Source: a virus. Taken from it: 64,000 bases of DNA. The stretch spans positions 62,001 to 126,000 of IMG/VR virus record IMGVR_UViG_3300043426_000266. One strand, 5' to 3'. Both the position numbers and the translations under genes were made by a program. Shown here piece after piece: positions 51,032 through 59,377 of the stretch. The stretch's first letter is position 1. Each line of letters begins with the position of its first letter. The notes under the pieces were generated by a model. That model was not told the DNA's origin and did no database searches. It saw only the letters and a list, made by a program, of their open reading frames with translations.

Positions 51032-53767
51032 ATGAATCCATTCGTATTGAATACTATTTTAGCAGACTCTTGGTTTGCAGCAGGGCTGGGGTATAATCAC
51101 ACTATTAAACCATCCCGTGTATCACCGCCGGGTGGATTCAAAGGAACTGCAAGGGTTGCTGGTCGGTACTATGAACCGCCAGCAACAAATGTCCGTAACG
51201 CTTCTTTTCATTATTATCACATTGGCCAGATGCCAACACACTTTCTAGGGATGTTTAATGTTATTCCTGGTAAGTGGTATAGTGTTGAGGATTTAATCAA
51301 TAAAGATAATCATCTCATTGATGCAGTACTTACAAACGGGGTTACCTTATCACCCCGCCATGTCTTTATTATGAAAAGTCCGATTGATTGTAACTTAATC
51401 GTTGCGACTTTAGTTGTTCCAGGTTTTGACTATGGTGAAACGGTTATTGCGTTAGCGCAAGAAGAATTTCCGGTTTTCCTAGTGACCTCTGAGGATGGTG
51501 GTTCAATACCGTTGGACGGAGGTAAACGAGTTACTGCTTCTATTAATATCGTAGAGCTTGTTCTACATTTTAGTTTTAATCACCGAGCTAATGCAGCTGA
51601 TATAAGACATCCAGCACAATGGGATTTTCTCTCGCATTCTAAGATTGTTCAGTATGATTGTGCAATGCTAGCTACAACCTCGGAAGTCACCAGTTTTTTA
51701 GACAAGTACACAGATCAATTATTCGCCGCTTGGGTTATTGCGAACGGGAAGATCATGACGGTTGCTTCTGCACTTGCTGCAGCGTCTACATTAGTGGGGA
51801 AAGAACTTTGTGTACATTATGACCGCACAATTAAGGTAAAACAATTTCATAATTTCGGATCAAGCGCCACAATGACGTCGAATGAAAATGGTGTTAGAAA
51901 ACACATCATTAACATTGGTGCTGCTTTGGAATCCCCGCATGATGTTTCATTGTTTCTAGGAATAGGTAACGACACAACATTTAAAGGACTCTCTTTAGAT
52001 AATAGACACATTGAGCTTGTTCAGCAAGTTACCAATCATCATCTTGCAATCAATGATGTTCAATTGAATGAATTAAGATTAAAACATGGTTTCTTAAATA
52101 CAGGGGAAGACCTTGTTATTTATGCCGTTATTCGAAAAAGCACACTCAGTAGAATGGGTGGTTCTCAGTACGCTCGGTTAGATGTTTTAACTGGATTAGG
52201 TACAACGCTTAAAAACAACTTCCTCTCTGACGCAGGGTTAATCCCTGAGTGGCAAGGTATATCGCTAGAACTTAATGAATATAATGTTTTGCGAAATAGT
52301 CCTGTCCGTTTATTTAACGAAAACAGAATTGTTGACGGTTATGGCTACGTTGGTTTGTCAAGATTGTTTACGCCAGCGTTAATTAAAGGTACTACATTTA
52401 CAAGACATGGTAATACTTACTCTAAGTTTAAGACCAGTATATTAAGTCGAGAACGTACTAAGAAATTACCGACCCGTTCCGAGGTTGAAGTTATCGCTTA
52501 TGGTTTAGATAATAAACTAGAAACCTCAAAATACCTTACGCAGAATATCGCAGGAATGGTTACTTTCAAAAATAAAGATTTAAAATACATTGAATCTAAT
52601 TTAGTTAGACAATTGTTTGGAACACTCAAAGGTAACCATAAACTTTACGGGAATCAAGTTTTAAACGCTGATGCTTTGTTTTATGGATGGCAATGTTACG
52701 TCTGTGAAAAAGAGAATGGTGTGGCTAACCAGGAATGGTTCCGTGCAGTAAAAGATCTTCATTACACCATTGCAACAATTGGAGTAAATAAAACCATTGT
52801 TTGGAATACAAGTGTTTTGAATTTAAATAACCTTGTGGGATGTTTTACCATTGGTGGGGATGTGAGTCACGTTGTGACGTATGTTCGATACATCAATCTT
52901 CGCAGAGGTTACATGAGTGTTAATTTTGTAACTGATGTTGACGGGCTAATGCCACTACCTTCTGAGCGGGTTGACGTATGGCTGGCTGGAGGTTTGTTAA
53001 TTGAAGGGATTGATTATTTGGTGGGTCGAGATCAAATCATTATCTTTAAGAAGTTTACTTCAATTAATGATGAAGTGAGAATACGTTTATCTGGGTTACC
53101 TCTAGATGGTTCTCATTCACAACCACTGGAGACTGGTTATGTTGACCGTGGTAAAATATCATTTGATCATAAGTCAAGAATATTTAGAGGTAAGGAAGTT
53201 CAAATAAACATTGGTGGAGAGATCCAACACGCTTCAACGATCTGTTATGGTCATGAAACTGAGAATGCTTTAACTGGGTATAATGGTAAACCCTATCAAA
53301 TCAAAGAACATATCCAACCGCTTGAAGGCTACACAGATGCAAACACCTTTGATGAAGTTGACCGAATGCATGTGATGGAAAATGTGATTGTAGATACGCT
53401 TAATACACTTGCGCCAATCAACTATGTTAGAGAAACGACAACACTGGCTTTGGGATTGCATCATCAGGTTGTTTCAGTTTTTCTCAACGAGATCATTTAT
53501 CAGATCTTAAATGAAGGTTTGATCGCAACACAAATATCTGGCACGTATACAAAAGCGATGACTGATGGTTGGTTTGCTCCGCTTTTATATTTGCTTGAGT
53601 ACGATGTTAGTCTGAACCCTATTTTGAACATAAACTTTATTACAGTTAATCCACATGAAAAAACAACCATAAATGTTAACACACATCAATTAAGATTATT
53701 TAATTTTGTAAACCAAAATTATCTTAATAGTAAAGTAACAATGACTGGGCGTTTCACTGTGGTGTGA
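51032..53767 (+). CDS. Probable virion structural protein (911 residues)
   Basis: Large beta-rich protein in the sheath-to-terminase cluster (VEDLINKDNHLIDAVLTNGVTLSPRHVFI; RGYMSVNFVTDVDGLMPLPS). Many short strands and few long helices, as in tail, neck or baseplate proteins. TAGAGGTTGTC precedes the ATG. Seven bases separate it from the terminase gene. No family recognised; it would be the type of protein found by virion mass spectrometry. Confidence 0.65.
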   Translation: MNPFVLNTILADSWFAAGLGYNHTIKPSRVSPPGGFKGTARVAGRYYEPPATNVRNASFHYYHIGQMPTHFLGMFNVIPGKWYSVEDLINKDNHLIDAVLTNGVTLSPRHVFIMKSPIDCNLIVATLVVPGFDYGETVIALAQEEFPVFLVTSEDGGSIPLDGGKRVTASINIVELVLHFSFNHRANAADIRHPAQWDFLSHSKIVQYDCAMLATTSEVTSFLDKYTDQLFAAWVIANGKIMTVASALAAASTLVGKELCVHYDRTIKVKQFHNFGSSATMTSNENGVRKHIINIGAALESPHDVSLFLGIGNDTTFKGLSLDNRHIELVQQVTNHHLAINDVQLNELRLKHGFLNTGEDLVIYAVIRKSTLSRMGGSQYARLDVLTGLGTTLKNNFLSDAGLIPEWQGISLELNEYNVLRNSPVRLFNENRIVDGYGYVGLSRLFTPALIKGTTFTRHGNTYSKFKTSILSRERTKKLPTRSEVEVIAYGLDNKLETSKYLTQNIAGMVTFKNKDLKYIESNLVRQLFGTLKGNHKLYGNQVLNADALFYGWQCYVCEKENGVANQEWFRAVKDLHYTIATIGVNKTIVWNTSVLNLNNLVGCFTIGGDVSHVVTYVRYINLRRGYMSVNFVTDVDGLMPLPSERVDVWLAGGLLIEGIDYLVGRDQIIIFKKFTSINDEVRIRLSGLPLDGSHSQPLETGYVDRGKISFDHKSRIFRGKEVQINIGGEIQHASTICYGHETENALTGYNGKPYQIKEHIQPLEGYTDANTFDEVDRMHVMENVIVDTLNTLAPINYVRETTTLALGLHHQVVSVFLNEIIYQILNEGLIATQISGTYTKAMTDGWFAPLLYLLEYDVSLNPILNINFITVNPHEKTTINVNTHQLRLFNFVNQNYLNSKVTMTGRFTVV

Positions 53768-53774
53768 GGTTGCG

Positions 53775-55940
53775 ATGAACGTTATTCTTTACGAAGAGGA
53801 TTGGGGTCGCTACCCTAGTGCTACAGTACATTATGAAACACAAAATAGATCATGGGTCGAGTTAGCCAAGAAGCTGGAAATACAAGGGGTTAAAAATAAT
53901 AAGTTTTTTTTAGCTCTTTTAAACCCGGCGCTACGTTACGTTGATCCATGGAATGAAGATTTAGACGAAATAACTAAAACAGCAGTTGCAACCGAGATTA
54001 AACTTAATCCCTGGTATTTCTTTAGGGAGATTGCTAGGTTTGATAAATACGAGTTTAATGGTAAAAGATATTATTTAAATGCTAACCGTGGCAACATTGC
54101 CGCATGGTGGTGTTTCTTTAACCACCAGGACTATAACTTAACCCAACCACGTCAGACGGGTAAATCAACATCATCTAACTGGTTAGTCGTTTGGTTACTG
54201 TTCTTCGCTTATGAGAACTCTGACATTATGTTGTTAACCAAAGACAACACACTAAGACAGAATAACGTTAGAGCAATTAAAACGTATCGTGATTTATTAC
54301 CTGACTATTTAAACCCCACAACGAAAAAGGATATTAACAACTTAATCTCCGTGAGTTGTGTCGCATTAAGTAATAAACTCTATACCGCGGTTTCTCAAAA
54401 CTCTAAAGCGGATGCAGATAAAGTCGGTCGTGGTTTCTCTTGTAAGACCTATATTATCGATGAAGGCCCCTATGTTGACTATCTAGAAGTTTCGCTTAAT
54501 GCGATGCTCCCAGGGGGCGATGCGAAGCAAGCGGAAGCGGCTGAGAAGTTTGAACCCTATGGGAACATCTACACGACGACGTCAGGGTCTAAATCCGATG
54601 ATTCTGGTGCTTACTACTATGACATGGTTACAAACTGTCTTCAGTGGTCTGAACACCTGTACGATCTGAAGAACATTGATGCATTAAAAATAGTGGTGGA
54701 TAAAGCTGCGATTAATAAGAATCTTATCAATATTGTCTTTAACCATCGCCAGTTAGGTTATACCGATCAGTGGCTAATTGAGAAGTTGAAAAAGAATGGT
54801 GCGACTGGTGCTAAGGCGAATAAGGATTACTTTAACATCTGGGATGATGGTGCAACTGAATCTCCATTAGATAAAGATCTGGCTAAGGTCATCAAGTCTT
54901 CTCGCAAAGAACCTTGTTTTATTGAATTTACCAAAGAAGGTTATGCCATTAATTGGTATGTTCCAAAGCGTGAAGTTGAAATGCGAATGGCTGTCGGTAC
55001 GTTTGTCCTTGGTCTAGATACTTCAGACGCGGTAGGTCGTGATGCAATTGCAGTGACTTTAACTGATGTAAGTAATTTAGAAAACGTAGCAACGTTATTG
55101 GTTAAGGAAACTAATCTGATTCATTTTGGATATTGGTTGGTCGACTTTTTAGTTAGATATAAAAAGGTGACCCTGGTACCTGAACGTAAAAACCAAATGG
55201 CAACATTGATTGACCTATTGTTAATTCGATTGACGATCAATGGGGAAGATCCTTTTAAACGAATCTTCAACCGAGTTGTTCATGAGGATAAGTGGAAAGA
55301 GAATCTGTACAAACCTTTTCACAATCGCATTCATCGTGATCTAGATGCTTATACTGAGGTGAAAGACCAATTCGGGTACTCGACTGCAGGTAATGGCGAA
55401 TACTCTCGTAACGCGCTTTATACACAAACGTTGATCCTTGCGTGTGAGTATGGTGGAACTGTAATCAATGACGATGGTACAATTAAGGAAATCTTGGGAC
55501 TACAACGTAAAGGAAATCGGATCGACCATGCGAATGGTTCTCATGATGACCGAGTAGTTTCCTGGTTACTTTGTAATTGGTTATTGATTCACAGTAAGAA
55601 TTTAAGTTATTACGGAATTGTTAATCCATTGTCTAAAACCATGGACTATCGTAATAAGTTAAAGTTAGAAAAAGGGGATAGTTCTCTTGCGTTTAAGATA
55701 AGAGAACAAGAAGAGCAGTCAAAACTTAAGGATGAGATTGAAAACTACTTAGTGTTATTAAAGTCTGTTAAAGATGATTTACTTAGCAGTCAATACGAAG
55801 CTAAACTTCGCAAGCTAGAATCCCAATACACTGGAACTGCATTTGGAGCCTTAACGGTAACTGATCTAGTGAAACAGGCGAAAACTGAGAAGTTTAAGCG
55901 GCGGGTGAATCACCGTCGCCAGATGGAGGGTGCTTATTAA
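53775..55940 (+). CDS. Terminase large subunit
   Basis: DNA-packaging motor of 721 residues. Walker A: QPRQTGKST at 124-132 (K130). Walker B with catalytic acid: YIIDEG at 226-231 (D229, E230). An ATPase coupling motif (TTTSGSKSDDSG) follows near 267. The nuclease half has LGLDTSD (D415) and the final NGSHDDR with D591-D592, the metal-binding acids of the RNase H-like nuclease that cuts concatemers. Helical C-terminal tail. GAGGTTGCG precedes the ATG. Gene order with sheath and tube matches phiKZ gp25-gp30 (recalled). The partner small subunit is not evident nearby. Confidence 0.92.
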   Translation: MNVILYEEDWGRYPSATVHYETQNRSWVELAKKLEIQGVKNNKFFLALLNPALRYVDPWNEDLDEITKTAVATEIKLNPWYFFREIARFDKYEFNGKRYYLNANRGNIAAWWCFFNHQDYNLTQPRQTGKSTSSNWLVVWLLFFAYENSDIMLLTKDNTLRQNNVRAIKTYRDLLPDYLNPTTKKDINNLISVSCVALSNKLYTAVSQNSKADADKVGRGFSCKTYIIDEGPYVDYLEVSLNAMLPGGDAKQAEAAEKFEPYGNIYTTTSGSKSDDSGAYYYDMVTNCLQWSEHLYDLKNIDALKIVVDKAAINKNLINIVFNHRQLGYTDQWLIEKLKKNGATGAKANKDYFNIWDDGATESPLDKDLAKVIKSSRKEPCFIEFTKEGYAINWYVPKREVEMRMAVGTFVLGLDTSDAVGRDAIAVTLTDVSNLENVATLLVKETNLIHFGYWLVDFLVRYKKVTLVPERKNQMATLIDLLLIRLTINGEDPFKRIFNRVVHEDKWKENLYKPFHNRIHRDLDAYTEVKDQFGYSTAGNGEYSRNALYTQTLILACEYGGTVINDDGTIKEILGLQRKGNRIDHANGSHDDRVVSWLLCNWLLIHSKNLSYYGIVNPLSKTMDYRNKLKLEKGDSSLAFKIREQEEQSKLKDEIENYLVLLKSVKDDLLSSQYEAKLRKLESQYTGTAFGALTVTDLVKQAKTEKFKRRVNHRRQMEGAY

Positions 55941-55951
55941 GGGGAAGTGAA

Positions 55952-56335
55952 ATGTTTAACTTTGTTTATTTCATTTTAGAATTGTTTTGGAACACCACCG
56001 TTAAGTATCGCTATCCGATTGACTACCATGTAGAATTAACACGCAACAACTACATGGTAGTCAAACAAGTCCCGATTGGTAATAAAGCTAAGAGACTTGT
56101 TTTCATCTCCAAACAAGTTTCTTATACTCGGGTAGATCGATTAAGTTTAAAGAAGGTAAGAAGTTATCGGGTTGAGGTAATTGATTCATGGGTTGGTCCA
56201 GACATGAAATCTAAAATTTACATCATCCCTGAATTATGTAGTGGGATTTTTAGTAGAACGAAAATCCCTCACGTGTGTGCTATTAACTGTATTATTGCAA
56301 AATTCATAGAGGAAGATGTGAATGACCTCCGATAA
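55952..56335 (+). CDS. Unknown 127-residue protein after terminase
   Basis: Follows the terminase by 11 bases with AAGGGGAAG before the ATG. A hydrophobic N-terminus (FNFVYFILELFWNTTV) could anchor it to the membrane; the rest is basic and beta-rich. Overlaps the next gene by 14 bases. No recognised family. Confidence 0.6.
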   Translation: MFNFVYFILELFWNTTVKYRYPIDYHVELTRNNYMVVKQVPIGNKAKRLVFISKQVSYTRVDRLSLKKVRSYRVEVIDSWVGPDMKSKIYIIPELCSGIFSRTKIPHVCAINCIIAKFIEEDVNDLR

Positions 56336-56936
56336 GATTGAGTATATACTTAGCCCAGTGAATGCGGTTGTGTTTACTGACTGGGATAATCTTTTGGGCT
56401 TTCCGGTAGAGAAGATCCTACCGGAATATTTTTTTATTGATCGAGCTAAAAATCTAGTTGGGGTAACAACTGTTCAAATAGCGATGATTGAGTTTGATAA
56501 GATCATGGGTTCAGTAAATGAACTATTGTCTTTAGAAAACATTCCTTCTGACGTCTTAGACGATTTACTTGCTGAAGGAGAGTCTATTCAACCTAAAACT
56601 TTCTTTGAGAGAGTTAATCCTTTATCTAAAATTAAAACAAAAGAGAAGGTGTTTGACCCTACTCGAATTCTAAAACTCATCTACGCGATTAATCGAGTAC
56701 GATTTGAATTATTCTCTTTTGTGATTGTACAGCTATCAAACTTACAAGCTAAACAAATTAAAGAGTTATATCAGCAAGATCGTATGAAGAATTATGAAGG
56801 GTTACATCTCGCTTATCGAGACTTACTTAACCGTACTTCTAAGAAGGATAAGGAAGCACATTACAAAGCGAATCCTAACTTCATTAGACACCTTCCCGAG
56901 GATGGGTTAGTGGTGCATGGCACAACAGTAAACTAA
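56322..56936 (+). CDS. Unknown 204-residue protein
   Basis: Helical protein coupled to the 55952 gene and ending at a hairpin (56937-56960). Contains an acidic middle (DVLDDLLAEGESIQPK) and a basic end (RTSKKDKEAHYKANPNF). It could belong to the packaging or head module by position, but nothing in the sequence tells. Confidence 0.6.
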   Translation: MTSDKIEYILSPVNAVVFTDWDNLLGFPVEKILPEYFFIDRAKNLVGVTTVQIAMIEFDKIMGSVNELLSLENIPSDVLDDLLAEGESIQPKTFFERVNPLSKIKTKEKVFDPTRILKLIYAINRVRFELFSFVIVQLSNLQAKQIKELYQQDRMKNYEGLHLAYRDLLNRTSKKDKEAHYKANPNFIRHLPEDGLVVHGTTVN

Positions 56937-56960
56937 GGGCAGGTTATCTGCCCTTTTCAC
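56937..56960 (+). terminator. Terminator of the terminase operon
   Basis: AAGGGCAG-gttat-CTGCCCTT followed by TTC. Confidence 0.65.
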
Positions 56961-56981
56961 TTTATGAAAAAGGATATAAAC

Positions 56982-57359
56982 ATGGATCTTAATAAAAATC
57001 AAATCATTGATACTTTAAAAACATTTTTAGGGGTTGATAGATTTCAACACTCTACTTTTTGGGTGGCTGGTAAGGTCTTTGAACTAGCGAATAGAGAAAG
57101 AGTTGTAGGTACGATTGATTATATTTCATTGTATGTTGATTCTAAAACATTTGACTCTTTGGTAGGTGAAGTAGGTTATACTTGTAACTTTAGTAAAGAA
57201 GTTACTTTATGGATTGATGTGGATGATTATCCTATTAAGTTATTTAAGGAAGAAATGAGTACACGTAACACGTATGTTAAGAATAGATTAAAATCTATTT
57301 CTTTATCTAACTTAGATACGTTATTTGTAAAAAGTTACGATGGTATACCTATATTATGA
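56982..57359 (+). CDS. Unknown 125-residue protein
   Basis: ATG 56982 (MDLNKNQIIDTLKTFLG) follows AAAAGGATATAAAC; an ATG at 56964 lies within that leader. Alpha/beta protein (FWVAGKVFELANRERVVGTIDYISLYVDS), no motif recognised. It stands directly before the non-coding hairpin region and is unusually AT-rich even for this genome. Confidence 0.65.
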   Translation: MDLNKNQIIDTLKTFLGVDRFQHSTFWVAGKVFELANRERVVGTIDYISLYVDSKTFDSLVGEVGYTCNFSKEVTLWIDVDDYPIKLFKEEMSTRNTYVKNRLKSISLSNLDTLFVKSYDGIPIL

Positions 57360-57860
57360 ATTACTTTATCAGATGATCGAAAGGTTGGCTGATAAACTGG
57401 GGTCGGGCAGGCGTGGTTGGTTTTGAAGCTTAAGAGACTTAGGATTATAATTATAGAATATAATTATCTACTAGAGATAAGGATAAGGGGTACACGTAGT
57501 AAGTACCCCGATATATTCTTTATTTCCGAAATTATAAATTAGAAACATATTAGACGTTTTTGTAAAGTTTTTACTTTCTCTTGTTTTGCTTTTATAAATG
57601 GGAAATATGCTTTGCTATTTCCCTTCCTTATAGAGAAGTAACCTTGTTGTTACTTCTCGGTTAGTTTAATTAGAATTGCTCAGTAAACAGCAATTCTAAT
57701 TAATAGAGTTTATTAAATTTAGAAAAGAATATATCCCTACTTACAGGGGATATATTCTTCTTTATGCTGATTGAGTTTATTTTGTGTTTATCCCCCTTGG
57801 GATAGGGTTGCGAAATTTTATATGAGTTTAAATTTATCTAATTAGATTGAGAGAAGAGTC
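57360..57860. other. Non-coding region with an array of seven hairpins
   Basis: No frame of useful length occurs in these 500 bases. Seven hairpins with different sequences lie in series: 57447-57467 (9 bp, loop GAA), 57487-57509 (GGGGTAC/GTACCCC), 57600-57623 (GGGAAATA/TATTTCCC), 57633-57658 (GAGAAGTAAC/GTTACTTCTC), 57666-57703 (TTAATTAGAATTGCT with its 15-base complement), 57725-57759 (AAGAATATATCCC/GGGATATATTCTT) and 57789-57804 (TATCCC/GGGATA). All stems are perfectly paired; loops are 3-9 bases. Hairpins three to six are 8-22 bases apart. The first 60 bases are G-rich (GGTTGG, GGGGTCGGG). Strand is not known; all stems fold on either strand. It could be a structured RNA, a set of terminators or processing sites, or a DNA site. 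Confidence 0.8.
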
Positions 57861-58607
57861 ATGAGTGAAACTGGGTTTGTTTATTACTATAGTACCAAGG
57901 AATTGAAACGTTTAAAGAGTGCAGTTGGAAAAGGGGTTACTAAAGAACAAGAAGAGGAAGGGGAGGAATTTGGAGATCGGAGTTTAGGGGGTAAGCTTGC
58001 AGGAGGAGGACGTTATATTCGAGACATTCTAACTTATGGGAGTTTACCTTTACGGTTCTTTGGGTTTGACCATAAACCTGAACGGGGTATTGCAATGAGT
58101 TTAGATCCTATCCCTTTAGACATTGCTAAACTTTATGGAGGGAAACATAAGTTCTGGAAGAGTGGAATAACCCTATACCAATACAAAGTTATTATTGGGA
58201 GTAGTAGCCTTGAGGGGATTAAAGGAAACATTCAATTACATAAAGACAATGGAATGCCTTATCGCATTGTTGGAAGTAAACCCGTTCGAGATTTGATTTA
58301 TGAAAAACAAGAATGGAATTTGGATGAAATTGACGAAAAGCAGATTAAAAAGAATGAAAAAGAAATTGTTGCTTTAGAGAAAAGCTTAGGGTTTTATGGG
58401 TTTTGGGGATTGGACTTAATTCATACGGTTGCAAAAGCCCGTAGAGACATTAAGAAGACCATTGAAGAGAACGTTAGTTTATTAACGAAACGAAAGCAGG
58501 AGAGTGTGCTTTATGGGGAGTTATATCCTTGGGTTCCACACCTTGTTTTGTATACTGGATTTGTAGGCATTGGATTTGATTCAGTTGAGGTTATTAAATT
58601 GAAATAG
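57861..58607 (+). CDS. ADP-ribosyltransferase-like candidate (248 residues)
   Basis: Begins GFVYYYSTKELKRL, then has RGIAMSLDPIPLDIAKLYG and GITLYQYKVII. This spacing (aromatic strand near the start, a GI-x-S-x-xP-x-x-A segment, a Tyr-x-x-x-V strand) resembles the ADP-ribosyltransferase fold, in which phages keep enzymes that modify host polymerase or ribosomes. The expected catalytic glutamate could be the E in YGELYPW near residue 219, but this is not certain. A charged helical part (KQIKKNEKEIVALEKSL) lies in the middle. The base use is richer in GGG/AAG runs than its neighbours, hinting at transfer. GAGAGAAGAGTC precedes the ATG; hairpins lie on both sides. Confidence 0.45.
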   Translation: MSETGFVYYYSTKELKRLKSAVGKGVTKEQEEEGEEFGDRSLGGKLAGGGRYIRDILTYGSLPLRFFGFDHKPERGIAMSLDPIPLDIAKLYGGKHKFWKSGITLYQYKVIIGSSSLEGIKGNIQLHKDNGMPYRIVGSKPVRDLIYEKQEWNLDEIDEKQIKKNEKEIVALEKSLGFYGFWGLDLIHTVAKARRDIKKTIEENVSLLTKRKQESVLYGELYPWVPHLVLYTGFVGIGFDSVEVIKLK

Positions 58608-58614
58608 AATTGAA

Positions 58615-58641
58615 CCTAAGTCCTTCTAACGAGGACTTAGG
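58615..58641 (+). terminator. Hairpin after the 57861 gene
   Basis: CCTAAGTCCT-tctaacg-AGGACTTAGG, ten perfect pairs, followed by GATTTTAG. Confidence 0.6.
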
Positions 58642-58727
58642 GATTTTAGCAGCTAAGTTACCTTTTATTTAATTAAAGCTTAATACGACGCTTACAAACG
58701 CATTTAGAGATAGATAAATGTAATAAC

Positions 58728-58752
58728 TTACAGACATACATTATTTACATGT
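58728..58752 (+). promoter_or_regulatory. Early-type phage promoter P8a
   Basis: ACTTACAGACATACATT followed by ATTTACATG, the upstream copy of two promoters before the 58835 gene. Confidence 0.65.
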
Positions 58753-58754
58753 AA

Positions 58755-58775
58755 ATCAAATCATTTTAGATTAAA
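58755..58775 (+). repeat. 21-bp direct repeat, copy 1
   Basis: ATCAAATCATTTTAGATTAAA, identical to 59295-59315. Each copy lies just upstream of an early-type promoter. Confidence 0.85.
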
Positions 58776-58777
58776 TT

Positions 58778-58804
58778 TATTTCAGATATACACTATCTAA
58801 TTGA
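58778..58804 (+). promoter_or_regulatory. Early-type phage promoter P8b
   Basis: ATTTCAGATATACACTATC followed by TAATTGA, about 50 bases behind P8a. TAATT (58798) can pair with AATTA (58815). Tandem promoters would raise expression of the 58835 gene. Confidence 0.65.
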
Positions 58805-58834
58805 ATTCAACCTTAATTATCAAAGGATTTTATT

Positions 58835-59284
58835 ATGTCAACCTGTAATCATAACGTACCACCACTTAATTTAACTGGGTTTTATACTCACCTAACTCAA
58901 TGGACATCAACCTACGGATTATGGACATCAACCTACGAATTGACATTTGATGACTTTAGTGTTTCCCACGGTGGTTCATTATTGTTAATGGGGTTAATTG
59001 AATATACCAACGACATCGATCTCACAGTCAGTCAAGAGTTATTTGATCGATTCAATGATGGCTCTTATCGCAAAGTACAATTGTCTAATGGTCGTTACTA
59101 TCTTCAAGTAAGTAGAAGAATTACATTACATACTTCTGAGATCCCATGTTTGCAACTTTCACAATGTTTGGTTAAACATCCAAATGGAATATGGTATCGA
59201 AATGAAGAACAAACACTTCTTGATTACCAGGCACTTAATCGACCTAGTGATAAGGAAAAGATCAAACTACTAAAAAAGAAATGA
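58835..59284 (+). CDS. Unknown 149-residue protein with an internal 7-residue duplication
   Basis: Under tandem promoters P8a and P8b, with CAAAGGATTTTATT before the ATG. A 21-base direct duplication at 58901-58937 gives the repeated WTSTYGL/WTSTYEL. The rest is mixed alpha/beta with a basic end (DKEKIKLLKKK). No family recognised. The duplication is recent enough to be nearly identical in DNA. Confidence 0.65.
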   Translation: MSTCNHNVPPLNLTGFYTHLTQWTSTYGLWTSTYELTFDDFSVSHGGSLLLMGLIEYTNDIDLTVSQELFDRFNDGSYRKVQLSNGRYYLQVSRRITLHTSEIPCLQLSQCLVKHPNGIWYRNEEQTLLDYQALNRPSDKEKIKLLKKK

Positions 59285-59294
59285 TGTAGATTTG

Positions 59295-59315
59295 ATCAAA
59301 TCATTTTAGATTAAA
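59295..59315 (+). repeat. 21-bp direct repeat, copy 2
   Basis: Identical to 58755-58775 and again directly upstream of an early-type promoter (P9). Confidence 0.85.
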
Positions 59316-59317
59316 AT

Positions 59318-59344
59318 ATTTTTAGATATATATTATTTAAATGA
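59318..59344 (+). promoter_or_regulatory. Early-type phage promoter P9
   Basis: ATTTTTAGATATATATTATTT followed by AAATGA. ATGA (59341) can pair with TCAT (59354) in the leader. Confidence 0.7.
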
Positions 59345-59377
59345 AATAAACCCTCATTATCAAAAGGAAATTAAACT

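Noticed and set aside
57390-57422. G-rich stretch as tRNA or strong G-quadruplex
   Set aside because: No cloverleaf arms can be paired, and the G runs are mostly two bases long with irregular spacing. Left as part of the non-coding region.
57447-57804. CRISPR-like array
   Set aside because: The hairpins have no repeated sequence and no regular repeat-spacer period, so it is not a CRISPR.
58681-58689. TAATACGAC, the first nine bases of the T7 promoter
   Set aside because: The match breaks directly after (GCTTAC instead of TCACTATAG) and the phage shows a multisubunit polymerase, not a T7-type one. Chance match.
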